From: an uncultured Lachnospiraceae bacterium
Lineage (GTDB): Bacteria > Bacillota > Clostridia > Lachnospirales > Lachnospiraceae
NCBI GenBank assembly: GCA_900313745.1
Contig: OMSM01000334.1
Span: forward strand, 1 to 5,391
Length of the DNA: 5,391 bases
Reading direction: 5' to 3'
The notes beneath the pieces are model-generated. The model had not been told where the DNA came from. It searched no databases and saw only the letters and a program-made list of their open reading frames with translations. This document shows, one piece after another, positions 1 through 5,391 of the stretch. Position 1 is the stretch's first letter, and each line of letters starts with the position of its first letter. The position numbers and the translations under genes are program-made.

Positions 1-1
1 C

Positions 2-193
2 CTCGAAGCCCCCAGACTTGCCAGACCTGAGGCAGAGGTGACAGACCTGAGCTTTGAAGAGGCAAACCGGAAAATCCTGAACGAAGGCGAACAGAAAAAA
101 GAGGAAAAGCCCAGAAAAGTTCATCGGATCACAAAGTCGACTGTACGGGAGGCCGGACGGGCAAAAAACGGGCCGGTTAAGGAAGGCCCCTGA
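2..193 (+). CDS. 3' end of an unrecognised gene (63 codons, left-truncated)
   Basis: One forward frame is open from the window edge to a TGA at 191-193, while the other two forward frames hit stops within the first 41 bases. The 63 visible residues are strongly charged. They begin LEAPRLARPEAEVTDLSFEE, continue with a Lys/Glu-rich stretch around residues 28-40, and end in a basic tail containing KVHRITKSTVREAGRAKNG. There is no ATG in the frame, so the gene almost certainly begins upstream of the window. The charged, hydrophilic tail looks like a flexible C-terminus of a cytoplasmic protein, but no domain is visible and I assign no function. No T-run terminator follows, so its transcript could read into the next gene. 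The frame could also be a chance opening, since it is short. Confidence 0.5.
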   Translation, partial: LEAPRLARPEAEVTDLSFEEANRKILNEGEQKKEEKPRKVHRITKSTVREAGRAKNGPVKEGP

Positions 194-266
194 GCGGATC
201 AATAAGGAATCCGTACACCGGGAAGCCGGCGGGAGATCCGGAACGGAAACAAAAGCAGGATAAACG

Positions 267-302
267 TGGATAATTCACAGGTTTTGCATATATACTGATA
301 AC
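267..302 (+). promoter_or_regulatory. candidate sigma-A-type promoter for the 866-residue protein gene
   Basis: Two overlapping arrangements fit equally well by eye. One is TTCACA at 274-279 (5 of 6 matches to TTGACA), a 17-base spacer, and GATAAC at 297-302 (4 of 6 matches to TATAAT). The other is TGGATA at 267-272 (4 of 6), an 18-base spacer, and TATACT at 291-296 (5 of 6). The stretch is the most AT-rich part of the 181-base gap and lies about 70-80 bases before the start codon. The rest of the gap (194-266 and 303-374) shows only a weak CCGG-GAAG-CCGG hairpin at 218-229, flanked by distant CGGATC (195-200) and GATCCG (235-240) arms. No T-run follows them, so I do not call a terminator. 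Confidence 0.35.
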
Positions 303-374
303 AGATTGTAAGCTCAGGGAAACGCGCAGACCGGCCGGAAGAGTTGCTGATTCTGAAAGAAACGAGGGAAGAAG

Positions 375-2975
375 ATGAGAACAGAAGACATTGAAGTATT
401 AAGCAAGTCGATCACAAAAATGACTTATCCCTTCGTCGCCGCATATCCCGACGCTCTTCAGCAGAAGGTAAACAACCTCCATATCCGGATGCTTGGACTG
501 TATTCGCGCAGGGAAGACATCCAGATTTCCTATCCGATGGGAGACCTCACCGAGAAGGGCAACAAGGAACTGCGCGATATCCTTTCCGAGTATCAGGACG
601 CACTGACAGAGCGCAGGAATGAGCTTGCAAACGAACCGGACAAGCATAAGCTGGAGATGAGCTTCCTCGACAATGCTCTCTATAACCTGAATTCGATGAG
701 CAGAGGCGAGAACACGATCGGCACGGAGAATCAGACCTCACTGAACGAACTGATGAATAAACTGCCGGAAGGCATCAAGCAGATTGACAGCGAGGAGGAA
801 CTGGAAGAGCTTGAGGCGCTCCAGGAGAAGGTGCCGCTGTACAAGTGCGCCGAGATGGCCCTGAGGTCGCAGAAGAATGCGGACGACATCAGAAAGGCAG
901 AGGCGGACGAGAACGTAACGGAGGAACGGCTGCAGAATCTCGAGAGGGAAAGGAACGAAATTAATCAGGAGGCCCGCGAAGCGTTCGGCGTCCTGAGGGA
1001 CCAGGCCGACTCCGAGGAGATGAAGGCACAGTTTGAGTACGGGAATGAGCTTGATCTTGATGAGTTTATTGATGACAGCCTGAAGCCTGCCATCGACGAA
1101 CTGGACAGCAAACTGCCCGAAGTGGAAGAGTCTGAGGAGGATCTGGAGGAGGAGCTCAGGGATACAGTTGATCCTAACGCGATCCAGAGGAACGGGCAGG
1201 CCGCGGCGCAGGATCTCTCCAGAAGCAGGAAGCAGCATGCCACCGAAGCATTTATCCGGAATTCCAATGCCAGCTGGAATGAGCAGGGCAGAAGAAATGC
1301 AAAGGACCATGGACGCCCGGAGACGGAGTTTACCACCGAGGAGCTCAAGCAGGCTCAGGAATATGAGCGCGTGACCAACAAGCATGAGAACGCGAAGTTC
1401 ACGGATCCCGAGGTCCTGAAGCAGCAGGAAGCCCAGAGGAGCAAAATCATCCAGGACAGGTCTTCCTGGTTCCGCTTTAATCCGGATAAAGCCCCGGTGT
1501 CCGGAGGTGAAGCCAAAGAAACGAAGGAAGGAATGCAGCCCAAGGCGGAGGAGATGAAGAACGGCCAGCCTGACGGCAGCAAGCCGAACATGGCGCAGCC
1601 CCGGACGCAGAAACCGCAGTACAGCCAGTACACCCCTCAGCAGATCCAGCAGTTCGTCAATTTCTATGATAACAAGCAGAGGACTGCGGTAAATATTTAT
1701 CAGACGGCAGAGATAGACCGGAGAAATGCCGTGATGGCGCTTCAGGCCATGCCGAAAACGGTAAATTCCGGAATCCAGGACGTCAGGGCGCGCCAGGGGA
1801 CCTTCTACAGCAAGATGCAGGATCTGCGGCTCGGCCAGAATTACAATGCCGCCAAGTCTCCGGCGTATTACAGCATGGAGCAGGCGCTGACCAAGGTGAT
1901 CGAGCTGAATGAGAAGAGCAGTCCTGCGGAAATCAAAAAGGCGTATAAGGATCTTCAGGATACTACCAGTGATTATATGAAGGAGTACGGTGGATTCGGC
2001 TCTTCCTTCCGCTCACAGGGGACGAAGATGAATCTCAATACCGCCAAAGAACTCAACAGCCTCGCCGGTACCGCCCTCTCAAGCTACAACATCCGGGCGG
2101 GGCAGGATGCCCAGGTCTCGGAGGCTTACGATAAATTCCGCGGATCACTGGAGAAATTCGCCTCGCTGAAAATTCAGCCTGACGGGAAGGAGAAGCCTGC
2201 ATCCATCGCCGAGATCGGCCAGGCTTACTCCCAGCTTGCAAATGACGGGAAAAAGCTTGCCGCGTTTACCATTAATGATCCGAACACCGGCTTTATGGTC
2301 AATTCGTTCAATGATGCAAAGTTCAACTATTTTGCGGAGGGTCTCAGGGGAATTCCGGTGAAGCTGCCCCTTGCGTATGCTCCGGCCCTTGTGCAGATGC
2401 AGAGGAATTCGGTCATTTACGGCCTGCAGCAGCAGAATGCCGCAAAGCCTGAGCAGATGAATAACGATAATACCAAAGTTCCGTCGCTCAAGGAGGACCC
2501 GAAGGCAATCCCCCAGGATCCTCAGTATGACAGCCTGACGAATGAAGCCCAGAGAAAGAATTATTTCGTAGCCGGCTGGGCATTCATCGCTGCGGGCGGA
2601 ATGTCCGAGGAACAGAAAGCGAAGCACGACAAACTGTTTAAGAGCTACATGAATCCTGTCAAACCGGACGGAACACCCGATACGGAGCTGGCGGAGAGCA
2701 GAAGACAGGGAATTGAAGAAGCCAGGAAGGAAGCGCTCAAGGACAGCGTCCGTCTCCGCGACGACATGTTCGAGGGCAACAAAATGTTCGAGAAGAGCAG
2801 CGGGAAGGTTTACAGCGAGAATTCGGAGAAGAAAGCTCTCGCGGACATTATGGGAGAAAAACTGAAAGCCATCGACAAGGAGGCTTCACGCAGCAGGGAA
2901 GTTACGAACGCGAGGCAGAAGAAAGCGGAGCAAAGCCGCCTGTCTCCCCAGAAAGTTGATTCCTTCAGCATGTAA
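375..2975 (+). CDS. Large uncharacterised helix-rich cytoplasmic protein (866 aa)
   Basis: I do not recognise this protein. The ATG at 375 is preceded by GAGGGA (364-369) at good spacing, and an in-frame TGA at 354-356 with no other start between them fixes the start. There is no signal peptide, lipobox or membrane segment, so it is probably cytoplasmic unless a leaderless secretion route exports it. Residues 1-370 look mostly helical and include acidic coiled-coil-like stretches at about 138-152 and 171-202. Residues 221-266 are very acidic, with 21 Asp/Glu against 3 Lys/Arg. Residues 371-420 are a Pro/Gln/Lys/Glu linker that is probably disordered. Residues 420-685 form a second helical, Tyr/Gln-rich region. 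A Pro/Asn/Gln linker follows at about 686-720, then a short hydrophobic patch GWAFIAAGG at 734-742, and a tail rich in Lys/Arg at 839-860. The only cysteine is Cys158. Structural scaffold, effector or mobile-element cargo protein are all possible; none is shown by a motif. Confidence 0.9.
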   Translation: MRTEDIEVLSKSITKMTYPFVAAYPDALQQKVNNLHIRMLGLYSRREDIQISYPMGDLTEKGNKELRDILSEYQDALTERRNELANEPDKHKLEMSFLDNALYNLNSMSRGENTIGTENQTSLNELMNKLPEGIKQIDSEEELEELEALQEKVPLYKCAEMALRSQKNADDIRKAEADENVTEERLQNLERERNEINQEAREAFGVLRDQADSEEMKAQFEYGNELDLDEFIDDSLKPAIDELDSKLPEVEESEEDLEEELRDTVDPNAIQRNGQAAAQDLSRSRKQHATEAFIRNSNASWNEQGRRNAKDHGRPETEFTTEELKQAQEYERVTNKHENAKFTDPEVLKQQEAQRSKIIQDRSSWFRFNPDKAPVSGGEAKETKEGMQPKAEEMKNGQPDGSKPNMAQPRTQKPQYSQYTPQQIQQFVNFYDNKQRTAVNIYQTAEIDRRNAVMALQAMPKTVNSGIQDVRARQGTFYSKMQDLRLGQNYNAAKSPAYYSMEQALTKVIELNEKSSPAEIKKAYKDLQDTTSDYMKEYGGFGSSFRSQGTKMNLNTAKELNSLAGTALSSYNIRAGQDAQVSEAYDKFRGSLEKFASLKIQPDGKEKPASIAEIGQAYSQLANDGKKLAAFTINDPNTGFMVNSFNDAKFNYFAEGLRGIPVKLPLAYAPALVQMQRNSVIYGLQQQNAAKPEQMNNDNTKVPSLKEDPKAIPQDPQYDSLTNEAQRKNYFVAGWAFIAAGGMSEEQKAKHDKLFKSYMNPVKPDGTPDTELAESRRQGIEEARKEALKDSVRLRDDMFEGNKMFEKSSGKVYSENSEKKALADIMGEKLKAIDKEASRSREVTNARQKKAEQSRLSPQKVDSFSM

Positions 2976-2994
2976 TCAAAGGGGAAAGATTCCG

Positions 2995-3003
2995 TGATAT
3001 AAT
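2995..3003 (+). promoter_or_regulatory. extended -10 promoter upstream of the lipoprotein gene
   Basis: TGATATAAT at 2995-3003 is a perfect extended -10 element: TG, one base, then TATAAT at 2998-3003. The position 17 bases upstream holds ATCAAA (2975-2980), only 3 of 6 matches to TTGACA, so the extended -10 would carry most of the recognition. Transcription would begin near 3010, giving a leader of about 50 bases before the ATG at 3059. The element lies just after the stop codon of the preceding gene. That argues the lipoprotein can be transcribed independently. Confidence 0.6.
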
Positions 3004-3012
3004 AAGATTCCG

Positions 3013-3043
3013 GCAAGTTGTCAGACTTGCGGATAAGTTTTTT
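3013..3043 (+). promoter_or_regulatory. leader hairpin followed by T6, possible weak terminator or attenuator
   Basis: GCAAGT (3013-3018) pairs with ACTTGC (3025-3030) around a six-base loop. Seven bases later a run of six T (3038-3043) follows. A second, shorter pairing, ACTT (3025-3028) with AAGT (3035-3038), would compete with the first and abuts the T-run. The structure sits between the extended -10 element and the ribosome binding site of the lipoprotein gene. It could weakly end transcripts of the upstream gene, attenuate the lipoprotein transcript, or do nothing: the stem is only six pairs and the T-run is not directly adjacent to it. Confidence 0.25.
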
Positions 3044-3058
3044 GCGCGGAGGTACGAA

Positions 3059-4072
3059 ATGAAGAAATCAGTTGTAACAGTATGTATTGCCGCAGTGCTC
3101 AGTCTTGCACTGCTCGCGGGATGCGCGGCGCAGGCTCCTGCTCCGCAGGAAGCTCCGGCCTCTTCTGAAGCCGTAGATGAGGAGCCCGAGCAGGCCGAAG
3201 AGGAACCGGCCGAAGAAGCGGAGATTTCATCCGCGGAAGAACCGGAAAATGCGGAAGATGCAGCCCAGGAGACGCCTTTTGACGCGTATAATGACGCAAT
3301 TGCCGATTATCTTCTGTCGGAAGCAGGGGCGGATTACGAGCCCGCTGATGCTTCGCTTCCGGTTATCGATATTTTCAAAATCGATGATGAGGATCCGGAG
3401 GATATCAAGGTATGGGGCAGGTTCTGGCTGATGAACTACAATCTTCGCGGGACAACCCTGATGAACAGAAGCGGCGGGGAGTACCCCGGCATTGTCCACC
3501 TGAAGAAGACGGACGACGGAGTTGCCGCTGTTTCGATGGATGTCGTAGAGGACGGTGAGAATTACGGGGATTCGCTGAAGGAGATCTTTGATACCGAAGA
3601 ACTGATGAACGCATACATCATGTCGGACGGGGATTTCCGGGACGCGCTGGTCGCCGCCGTGATCAAGTACTGCGGGGAGACGGGGAATGAAGTGAAGGCC
3701 GTATCGGAATACGGCTGGGATCCCTATCCTGTCAGCTTTGATGAGGAGTTTTTCCTTGAATACCCTGATCTTGCGGATAAATGGGTGTCGGAAGACAAGC
3801 AGATGACGATGAACATCGCCGATCCGGACGGCGGCAACGTCTACGAAATCACAATCGAGGAGGAGCAGGACGGAACTACTTTTGTTTACTCGATTTACGG
3901 AGAGTACGAGATGAGTACCGGAAACCTCTATTACTGGGATTTCTGGACCGGAGAAAAAGACGGGGAATCGGATTCGGTGAACGAGGAAGGATGGTTTGCC
4001 GTCAATGAGGACAACACTCTCAGCTGGTTCCGCGGCGGGGAGGAAACCGCACGGTTCTCCCGCGCAGAGTGA
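3059..4072 (+). CDS. Exported lipoprotein with acidic linker and two-part extracellular region
   Basis: The ATG at 3059 follows GGAGG (3048-3052) by six bases and opens a classic type II signal peptide: KK at 2-3, a hydrophobic core, and the lipobox LAGC with Cys22 as the lipidation site. The mature protein should be anchored to the outer face of the membrane. Residues 23-73 form an Ala/Glu/Pro linker that is probably disordered and spans part of the wall. Residues about 74-235 (from TPFDAYNDAIADYLL through VWGRFWLMNYNLRG, SGGEYPGIVHLKKTDDG and EYGWDPYPV) resemble a conserved domain I recall in uncharacterised Lachnospiraceae lipoproteins. Residues about 240-335 look like an all-beta domain (KWVSEDKQMTMNI, TGNLYYWDFWTG), as in related lipoproteins where a small barrel-like domain follows. 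These likenesses come from memory and no ligand is known. There is no substrate-binding-protein or enzyme motif. It has its own promoter and a strong terminator, so it is probably monocistronic. Confidence 0.9.
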   Translation: MKKSVVTVCIAAVLSLALLAGCAAQAPAPQEAPASSEAVDEEPEQAEEEPAEEAEISSAEEPENAEDAAQETPFDAYNDAIADYLLSEAGADYEPADASLPVIDIFKIDDEDPEDIKVWGRFWLMNYNLRGTTLMNRSGGEYPGIVHLKKTDDGVAAVSMDVVEDGENYGDSLKEIFDTEELMNAYIMSDGDFRDALVAAVIKYCGETGNEVKAVSEYGWDPYPVSFDEEFFLEYPDLADKWVSEDKQMTMNIADPDGGNVYEITIEEEQDGTTFVYSIYGEYEMSTGNLYYWDFWTGEKDGESDSVNEEGWFAVNEDNTLSWFRGGEETARFSRAE

Positions 4073-4095
4073 CGCTTTCTGGTAATACAGCGCAT

Positions 4096-4138
4096 AAAAA
4101 GCACTTTCTCCCGGCCCCGGCCGGGGAAAGTGCTTTTT
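4096..4138 (+). terminator. strong intrinsic terminator after the lipoprotein gene, possibly bidirectional
   Basis: AAAAAGCACTTTC (4096-4108) is perfectly complementary to GAAAGTGCTTTTT (4126-4138). Inside this 13-pair stem, CCCGGC (4110-4115) pairs with GCCGGG (4120-4125), with T4109 as a single bulge and a four-base loop at 4116-4119. The right arm ends in five T on the + strand, and the left arm's five A supply the same on the - strand. It lies 23 bases after the lipoprotein stop codon and should separate that gene from the downstream surface-protein gene. Confidence 0.93.
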
Positions 4139-4158
4139 AATTCTTTTGGTGGTTATCA

Positions 4159-4186
4159 TTGCCTCCTGTTTCGCGTTATATATAAA
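4159..4186 (+). promoter_or_regulatory. candidate sigma-A-type promoter for the InlB-repeat surface protein
   Basis: TTGCCT at 4159-4164 (4 of 6 matches to TTGACA) is followed after 16 bases by TATAAA at 4181-4186 (5 of 6 matches to TATAAT), inside the AT-rich run TTATATATAAAG. It lies just after the strong terminator, where a new transcription unit would need a promoter. Initiation near 4194 would give a leader of about 120 bases. Confidence 0.5.
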
Positions 4187-4267
4187 GATAGAAGGCCGGC
4201 GGCCGCGGTACGGTGAAGCCGCACGGCAGGACAAAAGGCATGCTGCGGGCTTGAATGCGCAATGGCA

Positions 4268-4289
4268 GCGGATGCCGTTTTGTATCCGC
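4268..4289 (+). other. hairpin in the 5' leader of the surface-protein gene
   Basis: GCGGAT (4268-4273) pairs with ATCCGC (4284-4289). A G-T wobble and a C-G pair extend the stem inward (4274-4275 with 4282-4283), leaving a six-base loop. It ends 12 bases before the ribosome binding site GAGG (4302-4305). The surrounding leader (about 4194-4314) is GC-rich, and I could not match it to a riboswitch class by its conserved bases. It may be only a transcript-stabilising stem or a chance pairing. Confidence 0.35.
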
Positions 4290-4314
4290 ATAACTGCGGG
4301 CGAGGTAACGTGAT

Positions 4315-5391
4315 ATGAAAGGAAGAAGAATCTGGAGTGTTATAACAGCGATTCTGATGTTTTTCGCTGCGGTACCGGCGGTCTCCATGCCGGTTCACGC
4401 GGCGGATGCCGTTTCGGGTGTGGTTAATGCGAATTCGGTAACTGCTTCCAATCTTGTCCTGGACGGGGACACGACCATGATTATGGATGCGGATCTTGTG
4501 CTTTCCTCGATATCCGGGCCATATGATCTGGACATTGAAGCAGTAAAGGGTGATCCGCACACCCTGACGGTGAACAGTACGGAAGGACCGGCGCTCAGCG
4601 TGGCAAAACTGACGATTGGCGCTGATGTTGTGCTGTATGCCTATGACAGCTGCGCAGCGGAGGCGGAGAGTATAGCCGTGACCGGCGGTTCGCTTCTTGC
4701 GCAGGGTAATCCCGCCATATATGCTTCCGGAGGAAGCATAACGGCTGCGGGCGGATTCGGGGTGGCGTCGCCGGAGCAGTTCTACATGCAGGGCGGCATG
4801 ATCATGGACAGTACCACAGGCCTGGAGGCTCAGACTGTGATGATTGCACCGGTTCCGGTCGAGTACACGGTGAGTTTCGAGACCGGAAAGGGGCCGAAGG
4901 TCGGCGCCGTGACCGCGGAGGAGGGAGCCTGGATCGAGGCTCCTGCAGTTTCAACATGGAATGACTGCGACTTCGGCGGATGGTATCCGGAGGGGAAGTA
5001 CCAGGATTCGGACAGGATCGTCTTCCCTTATCAGGTAACGGGTGATGTGACCTTTTATGCGAAGTGGACGGCGAATCTTGCGGTCTATGCGGGTGAAGGC
5101 GGCCGGGTCTCGGACGGTGAAGGATGGACGTCGGAGATAAGCGGCAGATACTACGCGGGGACAGGAGTGTCCCTTAGCGCCGAGGCGGAAGAAAACTACG
5201 ATTTCCGCTATTGGGCGGATGCAGACGGGAATAAGGTCAGCTCGAGCAACCCGTACAGCTTCAATGTGGACAGACACACGGCGCTGACGGCAGTTTTCGA
5301 GAAGCAGCCGGAGCCGGTCGAGTACACGGTCAGCTTTGATACAGGGAAGGGACCGAAGGTTGATCCGGTAACGGCGGAAGAGGGAGCGAGC
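4315..5391 (+). CDS. N-terminal part of a secreted InlB-repeat surface protein (right-truncated)
   Basis: The frame is open for 359 codons to the window edge. An in-frame TAA at 4306-4308 and GAGG at 4302-4305 settle the ATG at 4315. Residues 1-29 are a signal peptide: KGRR at 2-5, a hydrophobic core at about 7-24, and the cleavage motif VHA before Ala30. Residues about 40-175 have short regular beta repeats (LVLDGDTTMIMDADLVLSSI, then LTVNS, KLTIGADVVLYAY, IAVTGGSLLAQG, SITAAGG), like the beta-solenoid or carbohydrate-binding-like start of many clostridial surface proteins. Residues about 183-253 form a canonical InlB B-repeat (Listeria-Bacteroides repeat), with FGGWYPEG at 220-227 and VTGDVTFYAKWTA at its end. 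Residues about 254-330 match the divergent InlB repeat pattern (EGGRVSDGEG, YDFRYWADADG, LTAVFEKQ). A second unit begins at about 335. Such proteins are usually large and wall-attached or secreted, and act in adhesion; anchoring signals would lie beyond the window. The exact function is unknown. Confidence 0.93.
   Translation, partial: MKGRRIWSVITAILMFFAAVPAVSMPVHAADAVSGVVNANSVTASNLVLDGDTTMIMDADLVLSSISGPYDLDIEAVKGDPHTLTVNSTEGPALSVAKLTIGADVVLYAYDSCAAEAESIAVTGGSLLAQGNPAIYASGGSITAAGGFGVASPEQFYMQGGMIMDSTTGLEAQTVMIAPVPVEYTVSFETGKGPKVGAVTAEEGAWIEAPAVSTWNDCDFGGWYPEGKYQDSDRIVFPYQVTGDVTFYAKWTANLAVYAGEGGRVSDGEGWTSEISGRYYAGTGVSLSAEAEENYDFRYWADADGNKVSSSNPYSFNVDRHTALTAVFEKQPEPVEYTVSFDTGKGPKVDPVTAEEGAS
4858..5316 (+). 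repeat. first full repeat unit of the surface protein (153 codons)
   Basis: This unit encodes residues 182-334: one canonical InlB B-repeat, one divergent InlB repeat, and a short EKQPEP-type linker. The next copy starts exactly 459 bases later, so the reading frame is kept. The boundary is set by the matching start VEYTVSF at residues 182 and 335. Confidence 0.8.
5317..5391 (+). repeat. start of the second repeat unit of the surface protein (cut by the window edge)
   Basis: The first 24 codons match the first unit at 21 of 24 residues (VEYTVSF, TGKGPKV and VTAEEGA are shared; Glu/Asp, Gly/Asp and Ala/Pro differ). At the DNA level 16 of 72 bases differ, mostly at third positions. The 17 bases CCGGTCGAGTACACGGT, which start just before the unit boundary, are identical at 4855-4871 and 5314-5330. 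Confidence 0.8.

Noticed and set aside
22..51. Direct repeat CAGACCTGAG at 22-31 and 42-51, with a related CAGACTTG at 13-20.
   Set aside because: Only ten bases and two clear copies, inside a coding frame that the 20-base period does not preserve. There is no sign of an iteron array, CRISPR or attachment site.
738..1385. 215-codon open frame on the - strand with many Leu/Ile residues inside the large gene.
   Set aside because: Its hydrophobic character is the mirror of the Glu/Lys-rich sense strand (GAG and AAG read as CTC and CTT). It is a shadow of the 866-residue gene.
1917..1979. J-domain-like helix SSPAEIKKAYKDLQ (residues 515-528 of the 866-residue protein).
   Set aside because: It resembles helix II of DnaJ proteins, but there is no HPD motif after it and no other J-domain helices. 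One helix is not enough for the call.
3227..4291. Long open frame of 354 codons on the - strand opposite the lipoprotein gene.
   Set aside because: It runs through the strong terminator and two intergenic stretches, is rich in Arg, His and Cys as GC-rich antisense frames are, and lies opposite a well-supported lipoprotein with signal peptide and ribosome binding site.
4255..4293. Twelve-codon micro-ORF (MRNGSGCRFVSA) in the leader of the surface-protein gene, overlapping the hairpin.
   Set aside because: It has no convincing ribosome binding site, no run of one amino acid as in attenuator leader peptides, and is short enough to occur by chance.
4194..4314. Possible c-di-GMP riboswitch in the surface-protein leader.
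   Set aside because: The conserved core bases of the class I switch could not be found in order, and no matching three-helix layout was visible by eye.
4951..5277. 108-codon open frame on the - strand opposite the InlB-repeat region.
   Set aside because: The sense strand encodes clear InlB repeats there, and the antisense product resembles no protein.

Overview
The window reads as chromosomal DNA from an anaerobic Gram-positive Clostridia, most likely a Lachnospiraceae-like gut or rumen bacterium. The grounds are strong GAGG/GGAGG ribosome binding sites, a moderately GC-rich sequence that still uses many AGA/AGG arginine codons, a lipoprotein type I associate with Lachnospiraceae, and a secreted protein built from InlB-type B-repeats. 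This placement is inference; no marker gene is present.

All supported genes lie on the + strand. Bases 2-193 hold the last 63 codons of an unrecognised gene that enters from the left. A 181-base gap with two overlapping candidate promoters leads to a large gene (375-2975) for an 866-residue protein that I cannot assign to a family. It is soluble-looking, helix-rich, acidic in its first half, and has no export signal. After 83 bases, which hold a perfect extended -10 promoter and a small leader hairpin followed by six T, comes a 337-residue lipoprotein (3059-4072). That gene ends in a very strong, nearly symmetric intrinsic terminator (4096-4138). A separate promoter and a leader of about 120 bases precede the start of a large secreted protein (4315 to beyond the right edge). 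It has a signal peptide, a beta-solenoid-like region, one InlB B-repeat, one divergent InlB repeat, and the start of a second repeat unit.

The layout suggests separate transcription units rather than one operon: a cytoplasmic protein, a membrane-anchored lipoprotein and a wall or secreted adhesin-like protein, at least the last two with their own promoters. Nothing in the sequence links them in one pathway. I see no CRISPR array, tRNA, rRNA, insertion sequence, attachment site or recognisable defence or biosynthetic system. The item most likely to be undescribed is the 866-residue protein.
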